Source: an uncultured Caldimonas sp. (lineage in GTDB: Bacteria; Pseudomonadota; Gammaproteobacteria; Burkholderiales; Burkholderiaceae). From it: a stretch of DNA of 64,000 nucleotides. A program made the position numbers and the translations under genes. The notes under the pieces were generated by a model. It saw only the letters and a list, made by a program, of their open reading frames with translations, was not told the DNA's origin and ran no database searches. Positions 9,718 through 19,352 of the stretch are shown one piece after another; positions within the stretch are counted from its first letter, which is position 1, and each line of letters opens with the position of its first letter. The stretch spans positions 62,001-126,000 of the forward strand of contig NZ_CAMLJQ010000009.1 in the NCBI RefSeq assembly GCF_946480305.1. The letters run 5' to 3'.

Positions 9718-10878
9718 CTAGGTTGCGAGCATGACCCGGTTGCGGCCCTTGTTCTTGGCTTCGTACAGGGCTGCGTCCGCACGCTGCAGCACCTGCTCCA
9801 GCGGCTCGCCGGGCTGGCGCTGGGCAGAGCCGATCGACACCGTCGCCTGAAGGCCGGGCACCAGTCGGTCCCAGCCGTGCGCTGCCACCGCGGCGCGGGC
9901 CCGCTCGAAGAAAGGTGCCAGCGGGTCGGCGGCATCGCAGTCGACCAGCAGCACCAGGAACTCTTCGCCGCCGTAGCGGAACACGTGGTCGACCGTGCGC
10001 AAGGCGGCCTGCAGCACGCCGCCCAGTTCGCGCAGCACCGCATCGCCAGCGTGGTGCCCGTGCTCGTCGTTCACCCGCTTGAAGTGGTCCGCGTCGACCA
10101 TCGCGACGCACAGCCGCGAGCCGTTGCGGTCGGCACGCTCGCACTCCACCTCGAGCACGCGCAGCGCCTCGCGCCGGTTCGGCAGGCCGGTGAGTTCGTC
10201 GCGCGTGGCGAGCCGCTCCAGCCGGCCGGACGCGTCGGCCAGTTCCTTGTTGCGTTGCTGCAGGCTGGTGCGCAGCCGCGAGACCTCCGCGTTGATGGCG
10301 AGGAAGCGCCCGAGCACCAGCGCGACGTTGATCAGGAACAGCAGCTTCTCTTCCGGCCGCGACAGCGCCATGCCGAGGTGGAAACCGGTGGACCACAACG
10401 CAAGCCCGATGGCGGCGGTCAACAACACCCAGGCGGCCAGGAAGGAGCGTCGCTCGAAGTAGAGGCTGCCATAGCACAGCGGCACGAACACGTTGATCAC
10501 GAACATGTAGCCGATCTGCGGCGCGAGCGTGAGGGCCACCATGTTGATGCCGCAGGCGGCAGCCACCTGGGGCGCAGTGAGCGACGGGTCGGCCAGCCGC
10601 TTTGACAGGCCCGACGCGATGCCGCCCAGGAAGACGACGTTGAGTGCCAGCGCCAACGCGAACACCAGCCAGGCCACGTCGTAGCCGATGGTGCCCACCG
10701 CGGCATAGCAGAACAGGATGAGCACGTTGACGGCGTAGTCGGCCCCGGCGAATGCGGCAATGCGAAGCCGGATCCGGGTCTTGGCGTCCATGCGCGAGGC
10801 CCTGGCCTCGCCTTTGCCGACGGCGCCGGCCGAACCATGACTCACGACGCGGGCCGCGGAGTGGGGATGCTCGGACAT
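9718..10878 (-). CDS. Membrane-bound diguanylate cyclase (GGDEF)
   Basis: A 386-residue protein starting at ATG 10878; a later start, M-D-A-K-T, is possible. About six hydrophobic helices lie between residues 45 and 210, followed by a short coiled coil and a GGDEF domain. The catalytic motif reads G-G-E-E-F (residues 303-307). The product-inhibition I-site R-T-V-D is present five residues before it, so an active, feedback-inhibited cyclase making c-di-GMP is expected. The N-terminal sensor domain is not a family I can name. The gene is transcribed divergently from the CoA-transferase at 11012. Confidence 0.92.
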   Translation of the reverse strand: MSEHPHSAARVVSHGSAGAVGKGEARASRMDAKTRIRLRIAAFAGADYAVNVLILFCYAAVGTIGYDVAWLVFALALALNVVFLGGIASGLSKRLADPSLTAPQVAAACGINMVALTLAPQIGYMFVINVFVPLCYGSLYFERRSFLAAWVLLTAAIGLALWSTGFHLGMALSRPEEKLLFLINVALVLGRFLAINAEVSRLRTSLQQRNKELADASGRLERLATRDELTGLPNRREALRVLEVECERADRNGSRLCVAMVDADHFKRVNDEHGHHAGDAVLRELGGVLQAALRTVDHVFRYGGEEFLVLLVDCDAADPLAPFFERARAAVAAHGWDRLVPGLQATVSIGSAQRQPGEPLEQVLQRADAALYEAKNKGRNRVMLAT

Positions 10879-11011
10879 GCCGGCGATGATGCCATGCACC
10901 CTTGCGCACCCCGAAGGGAAAACCCGGGCCGCCCCCAGGCACGCGCCCTGGGAAATGTCCTCATGGCCGAGAGCACGTACCGGCATGAACATGGCACACC
11001 GAGGAGTACGC

Positions 11012-12946
11012 ATGACGGACCAGGACAAGGCGCGGCAGCGCGTCGTCGCGTTGAAGGGCACCGCGCAAGGCAAGGTGGTGAGCGCCGCGGAGGCGGTGCA
11101 GCTGATCGCCGATGGCGACACCGTGGCGACCGGCGGGTTCGTCGGCATCGGCTTCGCGGAGAACCTGGCGGTGGCGCTGGAGCGGCGCTTCCTTGAAAGC
11201 GCGGCGCCGCGCGACCTGACGCTGGTGTATGCCGCGGGCCAGGGCGACGGCAAGCAGCGCGGGCTCAACCACTTCGGCCATGAAGGGCTGGTGGCACGCG
11301 TGATCGGGGGCCACTGGGGACTGGTGCCCGCGCTTCAGAAGCTGGCGGTGAGCAACCGCATCGACGCGTGGAACCTGCCGCAAGGCGTGATCTCGCACCT
11401 GTTTCGCGACATTGCCGCGGGCAAGCCGGGGCATGTCTCGAAAGTGGGACTCGGCACCTTCGTCGACCCGCTGCATGGCGGCGGGCGCGTCAACGAGCGC
11501 ACGCCCGACACGCTGGTGCGCCGGCTCGACATCGACGGCGAGGACTACCTCTTCTACAAGACCTTCCCGGTGCACGTGGCGCTGGTGCGCGGCACCACGG
11601 CCGACATCGACGGCAACGTGACGATGGAGCGCGAGGCGCTGACGCTCGAAGCACTCGCGATCGCGATGGCCGCGCACAACAGCGGCGGCATCGTGATCGT
11701 GCAGGTGGAGCGGCTGGCCGAGCGCGGCACGCTGAACCCGCGCGAGGTGAAGATCCCCGGCGCGCTGGTCGACTGCGTGGTGGTCGCCGAGAAGCCCGAA
11801 TACCACCACCAGACCTTTGCGGAGCCGTACAGCCCCGCCTTCGCCGGCGAGATCCGCGTGCCGGCGGGCAGCACGGCGCCGATGCCGATGAGCGCGCGCA
11901 AGATCATCGCGCGCCGTGCCGCACTCGAATTGCGCCCCAACGCGGTGGTGAACCTGGGCATCGGCATGCCGGAAGGCGTGGCGGCCGTGGCCGCCGAAGA
12001 GCGCGTGATCGACCTGCTCACACTCACCGCCGAGCCGGGCGTGATCGGCGGCATCCCGGCGGGGGGCCTGAACTTCGGCGCCGCCGTCAACACGCAGGCC
12101 ATCATCGACCAGCCCTACCAGTTCGACTTCTATGACGGCGGCGGGCTCGACATCGCCGTGCTCGGCCTGGCGCAGGCCGATGCCGAGGGCAACCTCAACG
12201 TCAGCAAGTTCGGCCCGCGGCTGGCGGGCGCCGGCGGCTTCATCAACATCAGCCAGAACGCGAAGAAGGTGGTGTTCGTCGGCACCTTCACCGTGGGCGA
12301 TGGGGCGCGCAAGTTCGTGCAGCAGGTGGAGCACCGCACCTTCTCGGGCCGCGAGGCGCTGCGTCGCGGGCAACCGGTGCTCTACGTCACCGAGCGCTGC
12401 GTGTTCCGTTTGCACGAGCGCGGGCTCGAACTCACCGAGATCGCGCCCGGTCTCGACCTCGAGCGCGACGTGCTCGCGCTGATGGGCTTTGCGCCGGTCA
12501 TCGAGCGCCAGCCGGCGCTGATGGACGCGGCCCTGTTCCGCGACGAGCCGATGGGGCTGCGCGGGCGGCTGCTGATGCGCCCGCTCGCCGACCGCCTCTC
12601 CTACGACGCGGAGCAGAACACGCTGTTCGTCAATTTCGAGCGGCTGGCCGTGCGCACGCCGGACGACGTGGAGGCGGTGCGCCAGGAGGTCGTCGGCCGC
12701 ATCGGCCCGCTCGGGCGCAAGGTGTACGGCATCGTCAATTACGACCACTTCTTCCTCGACCCGCAGGTGGAAGACCTGTGGACCGAGATGGTGCAGGACC
12801 TGGTGGACCGCTATTACCTCAAGGTCACGCGCTACAGCACCAGCAGCTTCCTGCGCGCCAAGCTGGGCCCGGCGCTGGCGGCGCGCGGCGTGGCCGCGCA
12901 CATCTACGAAACGGCCGAGGAAGCGCGGGCGGGCGTGCGCGGTTGA
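11012..12946 (+). CDS. Acyl-CoA:acetate/3-ketoacid CoA-transferase, fused alpha-beta form (propionate CoA-transferase/YdiF-like)
   Basis: A 644-residue enzyme. ATG 11012 follows GAGGAG (11001-11006) by five bases. Alpha and beta subunits of a class I CoA-transferase are joined in one chain. The catalytic glutamate is E341 in [10 protein letters not shown], which forms the glutamyl-CoA thioester in this family. The chain extends about 110 residues past the usual beta domain with a conserved tail, making it longer than E. coli YdiF. The reaction moves CoA between short-chain acids (acetate, propionate, ketoacids). It is followed after 50 bp by an 87-residue gene on the same strand. Confidence 0.9.
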   Translation: MTDQDKARQRVVALKGTAQGKVVSAAEAVQLIADGDTVATGGFVGIGFAENLAVALERRFLESAAPRDLTLVYAAGQGDGKQRGLNHFGHEGLVARVIGGHWGLVPALQKLAVSNRIDAWNLPQGVISHLFRDIAAGKPGHVSKVGLGTFVDPLHGGGRVNERTPDTLVRRLDIDGEDYLFYKTFPVHVALVRGTTADIDGNVTMEREALTLEALAIAMAAHNSGGIVIVQVERLAERGTLNPREVKIPGALVDCVVVAEKPEYHHQTFAEPYSPAFAGEIRVPAGSTAPMPMSARKIIARRAALELRPNAVVNLGIGMPEGVAAVAAEERVIDLLTLTAEPGVIGGIPAGGLNFGAAVNTQAIIDQPYQFDFYDGGGLDIAVLGLAQADAEGNLNVSKFGPRLAGAGGFINISQNAKKVVFVGTFTVGDGARKFVQQVEHRTFSGREALRRGQPVLYVTERCVFRLHERGLELTEIAPGLDLERDVLALMGFAPVIERQPALMDAALFRDEPMGLRGRLLMRPLADRLSYDAEQNTLFVNFERLAVRTPDDVEAVRQEVVGRIGPLGRKVYGIVNYDHFFLDPQVEDLWTEMVQDLVDRYYLKVTRYSTSSFLRAKLGPALAARGVAAHIYETAEEARAGVRG

Positions 12947-12996
12947 GGAACGGTGCTTGCTGCGCCCCGCATGCAACGCATGCAGGAGTGACGAAC

Positions 12997-13260
12997 ATGG
13001 CCGACACGATGAGCGACGACGAGATGGCCCTGCGGGCCTACATGGATCTGGTGGCCGACGCGCAGAAGATCCTGGCCGCAACGCGGCTGCCACCGCCGGA
13101 GGGCATCACGCCGGCCGAAGCGGTCGACCAGCTGGTCGTGCTGCTCGACGGCCCCACCGCCACGGGCGCCTTGCAGATGGCGAAGGTGGCGCTGCACGAG
13201 GCCACCGCGGCCGACTTCCGGGAGCCGGACGGCAGCGTCACGCCGCCGCCGCCCCTGTAG
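12997..13260 (+). CDS. Small acidic hypothetical protein
   Basis: An 87-residue protein starting at ATG 12997, with AGGAG eight bases upstream. It is soluble and helical, with an acidic N-terminus (S-D-D-E-M) and a C-terminus ending in five prolines and Leu. No motif or family is recognised. It lies 50 bp after the CoA-transferase and about 95 bp before the SRPBCC gene, so it could be read from the CoA-transferase promoter. Confidence 0.7.
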   Translation: MADTMSDDEMALRAYMDLVADAQKILAATRLPPPEGITPAEAVDQLVVLLDGPTATGALQMAKVALHEATAADFREPDGSVTPPPPL

Positions 13261-13354
13261 AGTCCAGCGCCGCCTGTCGAAACGCGCCCTCTTCGCTCGT
13301 CGTGCGTACGCAAGCTTGTGTATCGTCACGCCGCCAACAAGAGGAGGTTCAACC

Positions 13355-13891
13355 ATGTTCAAGACCATCATCGCGGTGATCGCCGCCGCGATTGCCGCTG
13401 TCCTGCTGTACGCCGCCACGCTGCCCGACACCTTCCGCGTCGAGCGCACCACCACGATCGAGGCACCGCCGGAGCGGGTGTTCCTGCACGTCAACGACTT
13501 CCATCGCTGGATCGCCTGGTCACCCTGGGAGAAAAAGGACCCGGCCATGCAGCGCAGCCACAGCGGCGCGCCCGCCGGCAAGGGCGCGGCCTATGCGTGG
13601 GACGGCAACCAGAAGGTGGGCCAGGGCCGCATGGAGATCGTCGAGTCCGACGCGCCGCAGCGCGTGAAGATCCAGCTCGACTTCCTCAAGCCCTTCGAGG
13701 CACGCAACATGGCTGAATTCAGCTTCACCCCGGCCGGCAACGGCACGCAGGTCACCTGGGCGATGTACGGGCCCACGCCGTACCTGTCGAAGGTGATGCA
13801 GGTGTTCGTGAGCATGGACCGCATGGTGGGCCCGGACTTCGAGGCCGGCCTCGTCAACCTGAAGCAGTTGGTGGAGCAGCCGCCGCAATAG
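13355..13891 (+). CDS. SRPBCC (START-like) protein, polyketide cyclase/dehydrase type
   Basis: A 178-residue protein. ATG 13355 is seven bases after GAGGAGG. One N-terminal hydrophobic helix (residues 4-22) acts as a membrane anchor or signal. The rest is a SRPBCC fold, with the typical start T-T-I-E-A-P-P-E-R-V-F, a W-x-x-W-S-P-W-E motif and a helical C-terminus (G-P-D-F-E-A-G-L-V-N-L-K). Such domains bind hydrophobic ligands. No catalytic residue can be assigned. Confidence 0.85.
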   Translation: MFKTIIAVIAAAIAAVLLYAATLPDTFRVERTTTIEAPPERVFLHVNDFHRWIAWSPWEKKDPAMQRSHSGAPAGKGAAYAWDGNQKVGQGRMEIVESDAPQRVKIQLDFLKPFEARNMAEFSFTPAGNGTQVTWAMYGPTPYLSKVMQVFVSMDRMVGPDFEAGLVNLKQLVEQPPQ

Positions 13892-13988
13892 GGAAGAAAG
13901 CGACGGGGCCACAGCGGCAGGCCGCAAAACGCGTGAACAAGCCGCGTCCGCCACGCGGCGGCACGTGCCGGATCGCAGCGCCTGCGCT

Positions 13989-15683
13989 ATGGTGCGCGTG
14001 CGCCGACTGCGCGCCCCCGTTGCCGTGAACACGCTCGCCCTCCCCGCCACCCGCTGGCCCGCCCGCGCCCCGACGCAGCCTTCGCTCGCCCAGTGCGTGA
14101 CGTTGGCCGTGCTGCTGCACGTGCTGGTGGTGCTGGTGTTCGGCACGGTGCAGGGCGGCGGCTCGCCGGATGGCGACCGCACCGGCGGCCCGTTGACCGT
14201 GACATGGCGCGAGCTGCCTCCCGGCCCACCGGGGCAGGCCGGTGCGTCGACAGCGGCAGAACCCGCCGGCACGGTGGCACCGCCCGCTCAACAGTCGGGG
14301 CCCCCGGCCGGTGCCACGATCGGTCTGCGCCCGGCCCCGGAGGCCGCGCCGCCCGCAGCACCGGCCCGGCCCGTGCGACCCCCTTTGCCCGGTGCTCGCA
14401 CGGCAGCACCGGTTGCCCCGGCCGCCACCGCCCGGGTGGAGCGCTCGCCCGCCGCACCCGCTGAGACCAAGGAACCAGCCGCCCCGGTGCGCCGCGAAAG
14501 CGAGCCGACCGCGCTGCCCCCCACGCCCGCCGCGGCGCCCGCCACACCGCCGCGCCAGGAAGAGGCAACGGCGCTCCCGATGGAGCCGGCGCCGCTCGAA
14601 GCTCCGCTACCCACGCCACGCATCGAGGCCCCAGCGGCGCCTCGCGTTGAATCCGAGCCGGTCGCGCCCCCGGCGCCGCCGGCAGCCCCTCCCACACCCG
14701 CGACGCCGGAGACACTACCGGCTCCTTTGCCACCCGCACCGGTACCCGCCCCCACACCTGCGCCCACGCCCACGCCCGCGCCCGTTCCTGCGCCGGCCCC
14801 ACCGCCCCCGCCCGCCCCCACACCGTTGCTCCAAGAGGCACCGCCCCGCACCGAGCGGGAACCTTCGCCACTGCCCGCGATGGCGCCACCCACCGCGCCG
14901 CCTGAGCCCGCGCCGCCCGTTGCAGCGCCTGCACCCGAGGCAACGCCACCCACCCCGGCAGTGGCTGCGCCTCTGCCAGCCCCGCCCGCTTCGGCCCCGG
15001 CACCCGAGCCGGCCCGCCCGGCCCCGCCCGTCGAGGTGGCTCGGCCGTCGGCACCTGTCGCTCCCGCACCGACACCGCCCATCGAAACCCCCACGCCCAG
15101 GTCTGCGCCTGCGATCCCGCAGCCGCCGGCGCCTCCCAAGTTGGCGGAAGACGTACCGCCGCCGGCCAAGCCACTGGAAGAAATCCGCCCGCCCGCACCG
15201 AAGCCCCTCGACGAGATCCGCCCCTCGCCGCAAACCGCGCCGGAGCCCGTGCCGCGCCCCACCGAGACACCGGCAGCCAAGCCCCCGACCATGCCGGAAC
15301 CCATCGAGCCACCGGGGCGCACCGCCGCCCCGCCGATCGCCGAGCCCGGCCGCCCCGCCGCCGCCCCGCACGCGGCCCCACGTGGGCCGGAGACTGCCTC
15401 GCCCTCAGCCGCCCCAGGCGTCATGGCGCCGCCGGCACCGCCTGCGCCGGGTGCACCGCTGAACCTGGACGTGGTGCGTCCGCGCTTCGGGCCCATGAAC
15501 AACCAGGGCATGCGCGGCGTCGTGCCGCTGCTGCCGCCACCGCCCGAGCGCAAGTCCAAGCTGGCCGAAGACATTGAAAAAGCCGGCAAGCCCGACTGCC
15601 GCACGGCGCATCGCGACAAGGGCCTGCTCGGGGTGGTGCCGCTGGTGGCCGATTCCGTGCGCGACGGCGGCTGCCGCTGGTAG
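13989..15683 (+). CDS. Pro/Ala-rich TonB/TolA-like inner-membrane anchored protein
   Basis: About 564 residues. The start is uncertain: ATG 13989, GTG 13965 and GTG 14025 are in frame and none has a strong ribosome-binding site. One membrane helix (about residues 35-55, L-A-V-L-L-H-V-L-V-V-L-V-F) is followed by roughly 400 residues of Pro/Ala-rich linker. A short conserved-looking C-terminus then contains two repeats of G-V-V-P-L and two cysteines (P-D-C-R; G-G-C-R-W). The helix plus periplasm-spanning linker recalls TonB, but the tail does not look like a TonB C-terminal domain, and no ExbB/ExbD genes are nearby. Envelope location is likely; function unknown. Confidence 0.75.
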   Translation: MVRVRRLRAPVAVNTLALPATRWPARAPTQPSLAQCVTLAVLLHVLVVLVFGTVQGGGSPDGDRTGGPLTVTWRELPPGPPGQAGASTAAEPAGTVAPPAQQSGPPAGATIGLRPAPEAAPPAAPARPVRPPLPGARTAAPVAPAATARVERSPAAPAETKEPAAPVRRESEPTALPPTPAAAPATPPRQEEATALPMEPAPLEAPLPTPRIEAPAAPRVESEPVAPPAPPAAPPTPATPETLPAPLPPAPVPAPTPAPTPTPAPVPAPAPPPPPAPTPLLQEAPPRTEREPSPLPAMAPPTAPPEPAPPVAAPAPEATPPTPAVAAPLPAPPASAPAPEPARPAPPVEVARPSAPVAPAPTPPIETPTPRSAPAIPQPPAPPKLAEDVPPPAKPLEEIRPPAPKPLDEIRPSPQTAPEPVPRPTETPAAKPPTMPEPIEPPGRTAAPPIAEPGRPAAAPHAAPRGPETASPSAAPGVMAPPAPPAPGAPLNLDVVRPRFGPMNNQGMRGVVPLLPPPPERKSKLAEDIEKAGKPDCRTAHRDKGLLGVVPLVADSVRDGGCRW

Positions 15684-15725
15684 GCCGCGAGGGCCGCTGT
15701 GCGGCGCCAAGACGCCGCTTCAGCT

Positions 15726-16661
15726 TCAGACCGGGGTGAGCAGCGGCTGGCCGGCAAAGTGCCGGCGTGCGTTGTCGATGAACAACCGCACCGAGGCATC
15801 GATCGCCTCCGGCGACCAACCGGCCACATGCGGCGTCAGCACCACGTTGGGCAGATCGAGCAACGGCGCCGGCGGCTGCGGCTCGCTCTCGTACACGTCG
15901 AGCCCCGCACCGGCGACGCGGCCGGCGCGCAACGCATCGGCGAGGGCTTGTGTGTCGACCACGCTGCCCCGCGCGATGTTGATCAGGTAGCCGCCGGGCC
16001 CGAGCAGTTCGAGCACGCGTTCGTCGATCAGGTGCCGGGTGGCCGCACCGCCGGGTGTTGCCACCACCAGGCAGTCGCTCCATTCGGCCAGCGCCGCCAC
16101 GCTGTCGAAGTACGCGTGCTCCACCTCGGGGCGACGGCTGCGGTTGTGATAGCCCACCTGCATGTCGAAGGCCAGGCCGCGCCGCGCGATCTTGCGGCCG
16201 ATGGTGCCGAGCCCCAGCACGCCCAGCCGCTTGCCGGCGAGGTGCGGACGCAGCGGCAGCTTGTCGCGCCAGATGCCGTCGCGGCATGCCCGGTCCTGCG
16301 CCGGGATGCCGCGCACCACCGCGAGCAGCAGTGCCCAGGCATGGTCTGCCACGCAGTCGTCGTTGGTGCCGGCGCCGTTGCTCACCGCAATGCCGCGCTC
16401 GCGCGCACGGTCGAGTGCGATGTTCTCGTAGCCGGCGCCCAGCGCGCTCGCCAGTGCGAGCCGGGGCATCGCGTCGATTTCCTGTGCGGTGAGGCCGGTC
16501 GTGCCGTTGGTCAGCACGGCACGCACCTCGGCACCGCGCTCGCGCACCTGCTGCTCGCGTTCGGCGGCACTGGGTGCATAGACGAGTTCGAAGTGCTCCG
16601 CGATCAATGCGCGGTGTGCTTCGGAGAGGTGGATCAGGGCAAGCAGGAGGGGTTTCGTCAT
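15726..16661 (-). CDS. D-2-hydroxyacid dehydrogenase (NAD(P)-dependent)
   Basis: A 311-residue enzyme of the D-isomer-specific 2-hydroxyacid dehydrogenase family. The nucleotide-binding motif is V-L-G-L-G-T-I-G. The catalytic Arg is in I-N-I-A-R-G-S-V-V-D, the Glu in G-L-D-V-Y-E-S-E-P, and the His in L-T-P-H-V-A-G-W-S. Starting at ATG 16661 gives normal family length. It probably reduces a 2-oxoacid such as glyoxylate or hydroxypyruvate; the substrate is not fixed by sequence. It converges with the Pro/Ala-rich gene (42 bp between stops). The 205 bp between it and the MFS gene show no gene. Confidence 0.9.
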   Translation of the reverse strand: MTKPLLLALIHLSEAHRALIAEHFELVYAPSAAEREQQVRERGAEVRAVLTNGTTGLTAQEIDAMPRLALASALGAGYENIALDRARERGIAVSNGAGTNDDCVADHAWALLLAVVRGIPAQDRACRDGIWRDKLPLRPHLAGKRLGVLGLGTIGRKIARRGLAFDMQVGYHNRSRRPEVEHAYFDSVAALAEWSDCLVVATPGGAATRHLIDERVLELLGPGGYLINIARGSVVDTQALADALRAGRVAGAGLDVYESEPQPPAPLLDLPNVVLTPHVAGWSPEAIDASVRLFIDNARRHFAGQPLLTPV

Positions 16662-16867
16662 GGGAGGAACGTTGCGGCGATGAAGCGCACCGATGCTACT
16701 GCCGCGAAGCGCTGAACTCGCGCCCCCCTGCGCTTGACGGTGCGATGGGCGCCCCTGGCGGCCCCGCACACCGCAGCCCAGGCGCGTGCGGTCATTCAAG
16801 CCGTCGTGGCGCTGGCGCAACCGAGGCGCAAGAGCGAACGGCGGGCTGACGCCCGCCGCGTGTTCGA

Positions 16868-18172
16868 TCACGTCCGTGCGGCTTGCGCAACGTCGGCCAC
16901 GTCCCGCATGCGGGAGCCGACTGATGCGATCGCAACGGTGAGCAGCAAGGCCGCACCGCACAGCGCGAACAGCGGCCCGACCGACACGACGCGCATGACC
17001 CAGCCGGTGAGTGCGGCGGATACCGGCGCCAGGCCCATGAAGATGAACATGAAGATGCTCATCGTGCGGCCCAGATAGCTCGGTGGCACGCGGCGCTGTA
17101 TCCACGTGAACACGGCGACCTGCACGAAGCCGCCCAGCAGGCCAACGAGCAGCAGCAGAACCACGCCCTGCCACAACGCGGTGATGTAGCCGAGCGGCAG
17201 CACCAGCACACCGATGGACGCATCGACCGCAAGCAGCGTGAGGCCCAGCGTGCGCAGTCGCCACGAAGGCCGCGCGCCCGCCATGCCCATGCCGAGCAAC
17301 GTGCCGCCGCCGTGCGCGCCCATCAGGAGGCCGAAGGCCGCGGCGCCCAGGCCCGGTTGCTCGCTGACGAGCACGGGCAGCGCGATCTGCATGGGCCCGG
17401 TCACGAGCAACGCGATGGCCGACCAGTACAGGAAGCAGGTGCGCAGGTCACGGTCGTTCCAGCTCCAGCGCAACCCGTCCAGCACCGAGGCCCACACCGC
17501 CTGCCGGGCTGCACCGGCCGTCGCCTGCGCGCCCAAGGTCTGCATGCGGACCTTGGAGAGCGTCCAGGCCGACAGCACGAAGCTGAACGCATCGACCAGG
17601 AATGCGGCACTCACGCCGCGGGGGTCGAACGAGCTGGGCTGCGCCGTGTCGCCGAACCACACGATCAGCCCACCGGCCAGCAGCGGCCCGACGAACATCG
17701 ACAGCTGCCGCAAGCCCAGCATCACGCCATTGGCCGGAGGCAGCAGCGATGCAGGCACCACATAGGGCAGCATCGACGTGCCGGCCGGGATGCTGAAAGC
17801 CATGGCCAGCCCGAGCACGAAGCCGAGGAGACCCACCGACCACAGCGTCGCGTGCCCGGTCAACAGCAGCACCACGAGCAATCCGAGGCTCGCCGCGCTC
17901 ATGTGCTTCGTCCACATCATCACGCGCTTGGGGTCGTAGCGGTCGACGAGCGCGCCACCCAGCAGCATGAACAGCGCACGCGGCAGGCTGGTGGCGGCAA
18001 GCACGAGGCCGAGCGCCATGGGATCGCCCGTCATCTTGAGCACCAGCCAGGGCAGCGCGATGAGCGTCAGCTGGTCGCCCAGCATCGACACGACGGCGCC
18101 CGCAAGCAACCAGCGGAAATTTGGATCGCGGAACAACGCGCCTTGTGCGCCGCCGCCCGATTGAACTGACAT
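16868..18172 (-). CDS. MFS transporter (enterobactin exporter/EntS-like drug exporter)
   Basis: A 434-residue protein with 12 predicted helices. The start ATG 18172 is preceded by CAGGAG. The N-terminal half has the D-R-Y-D-P-K-R loop between helices 2 and 3 and G-D-Q-L-T in helix 1, as in the EntS/MefA-like MFS-3 group that exports drugs or small metabolites. It lies 36 bp downstream of a MerR/TipA-type regulator gene and has its own MerR-type promoter at 18198-18228, so drug-induced efflux is the likely role. The compound is unknown. Confidence 0.88.
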   Translation of the reverse strand: MSVQSGGGAQGALFRDPNFRWLLAGAVVSMLGDQLTLIALPWLVLKMTGDPMALGLVLAATSLPRALFMLLGGALVDRYDPKRVMMWTKHMSAASLGLLVVLLLTGHATLWSVGLLGFVLGLAMAFSIPAGTSMLPYVVPASLLPPANGVMLGLRQLSMFVGPLLAGGLIVWFGDTAQPSSFDPRGVSAAFLVDAFSFVLSAWTLSKVRMQTLGAQATAGAARQAVWASVLDGLRWSWNDRDLRTCFLYWSAIALLVTGPMQIALPVLVSEQPGLGAAAFGLLMGAHGGGTLLGMGMAGARPSWRLRTLGLTLLAVDASIGVLVLPLGYITALWQGVVLLLLVGLLGGFVQVAVFTWIQRRVPPSYLGRTMSIFMFIFMGLAPVSAALTGWVMRVVSVGPLFALCGAALLLTVAIASVGSRMRDVADVAQAART

Positions 18173-18197
18173 GCTCTGACTCCTGTTGAAGCCCGGG

Positions 18198-18228
18198 AGT
18201 CTGGAGCCTCACGCAGCGTGAGGGTCAA
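18198..18228 (-). promoter_or_regulatory. MerR-type promoter/operator for the MFS gene
   Basis: On the minus strand, TTGACC (18223-18228) and CAGACT (18198-18203) are separated by 19 bp, the long spacer typical of MerR-controlled promoters. A perfect dyad, CCTCACG-CAG-CGTGAGG (18207-18223), fills the spacer and overlaps the regulator's stop codon. The -10 box is weak (3 of 6), as expected for an activated promoter. A sister site lies upstream of the regulator gene itself. Confidence 0.75.
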
Positions 18229-19225
18229 GCACTGCGTGTGTGGCTTCGTCGAGGTAGCCGCGCACGTCGGGCGGTAGCGGAGAGCCGGCCGCGACGAACG
18301 GGTCAGTGCGGTGGGCGGCCAGCAGCCGGGCAGCGAGCGATGCGTCGTGGCCCACCGCGCGGTGGAGCAGTGCCAGGCGTTGCCGACCGATGGCCTGGCC
18401 TTCAATGCTGCCCGGGGGATGCCCCTGGCGCATCGCATCACGCGCTGCCGCGGCCAGGACGGCCCACTCACGCGGCGGTACAGGCCGAAGCTGGCGCAGC
18501 TCTTCCAGCGTGAAGTGCCGGCAGAGTGCCTGCAGCCGGCGCTCGATGGCGCCCTCAATGTACGCGACCATCGCCAGCGTCGGCCCGCTGTCGTTGCGAG
18601 TGGCCGGCTCGCGCTTGTACATCTCGCCCCAGCGTCGCATCAGGTCGAGGTCGCCCTCGAGCCACTGGCTCATCAGCAGCATCCAGCGGTGCGCGAGCGG
18701 CTGCACTTCGACGCTGTCGGGCGGAATACCGCCGTCCATGGCCTCGCGCACATCCAGCATCAGCGCGGAGAAGTCGGCGGCGATCCGCGGCCAGTTGCCG
18801 AAAATGAGCTTCAGCTCTTCTGCGCTGAAGTACCGGTCGCAGGTGGTCATGGATCGCAACGTGGCGAGCCAGTCCCCGGTGGCCGGCTCCTCGCCGGCCG
18901 AGAACTTGGCCTGCATCAGGCCCAGCAGCCGCCGCAACTGCGTGGCCTGCTCGATCTGGCGGTCGAGTGCGCGAACCTGCTGCTCGATGATCACGGGCAG
19001 CGTTTCCCGGCCGCCGTCGTCAAGCAGGCGACGGATCTCGTCGAGCGTAAGCCCGAGATGCCGCAGCGCCTGGATGCCGTGCAGCCGCTCGATTTCGTGG
19101 TGGGTGTAGAGACGGTAGCCTGCCTCGGACCGACCGGAGGGTCGCAGCAGGCCGATGTCGTCGTAGTGGTGCAGCGTGCGCACCGTCAGCCCGGCGTGCC
19201 GGGCCAGTTCACCGATCTTGAGCAA
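18209..19225 (-). CDS. MerR-family transcriptional regulator with TipAS-like C-terminal domain
   Basis: A 338-residue protein if TTG 19225 is the start (GAGG five bases before it; the product begins L-K-I-G-E-L-A-R-H-A-G). The frame continues to another TTG at 19252, which would almost coincide with the predicted transcription start. The N-terminal winged helix-turn-helix has the MerR signature T-V-R-T-L-H-H-Y-D-D-I-G-L-L and a dimer helix. Two repeats of a helical ligand-binding region (about 130-330) resemble the TipA drug-recognition domain. It lacks the clustered metal-binding cysteines of metal sensors. It probably activates its own gene and the MFS exporter. Confidence 0.88.
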   Translation of the reverse strand: MLKIGELARHAGLTVRTLHHYDDIGLLRPSGRSEAGYRLYTHHEIERLHGIQALRHLGLTLDEIRRLLDDGGRETLPVIIEQQVRALDRQIEQATQLRRLLGLMQAKFSAGEEPATGDWLATLRSMTTCDRYFSAEELKLIFGNWPRIAADFSALMLDVREAMDGGIPPDSVEVQPLAHRWMLLMSQWLEGDLDLMRRWGEMYKREPATRNDSGPTLAMVAYIEGAIERRLQALCRHFTLEELRQLRPVPPREWAVLAAAARDAMRQGHPPGSIEGQAIGRQRLALLHRAVGHDASLAARLLAAHRTDPFVAAGSPLPPDVRGYLDEATHAVLDPHAA

Positions 19226-19259
19226 GAGAGCCTCGCAACACGTTGTGCGCAAAGGCTCC

Positions 19260-19290
19260 AGTGTGAACCCTGACGTTGCGTCAGGCTCAA
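19260..19290 (-). promoter_or_regulatory. MerR-type promoter/operator for the merR/tipA-like gene (autoregulation)
   Basis: On the minus strand TTGAGC (19285-19290) and CACACT (19260-19265) are 19 bp apart. The dyad CCTGACG-TTG-CGTCAGG (19269-19285) sits in the spacer. It matches the site before the MFS gene in length and layout, with consensus CCTSACG-N3-CGTSAGG. Both sites read into genes of the same operon. Confidence 0.75.
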
Positions 19291-19352
19291 GTGAATGTGC
19301 GCCCGGAGCCCGTGTCGGCGCTTGGCGGAGCGCAGCGTCGCCCGGCTTGCGC

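Noticed and set aside
10961..13093. 710-residue minus-strand frame opposite the CoA-transferase
   Set aside because: His/Arg/Ala-rich antisense composition; the plus-strand CoA-transferase is fully conserved, including its active site.
13989..15683. Naming the Pro/Ala-rich protein TonB
   Set aside because: The C-terminal TonB domain and neighbouring exbB/exbD genes are missing.
13987..15829. Long minus-strand frames (over 450 residues) opposite the Pro/Ala-rich gene
   Set aside because: They are mirror images of GC-rich, Pro/Ala-coding DNA: Gly/Ala- or Arg-rich, no start site, no domain.
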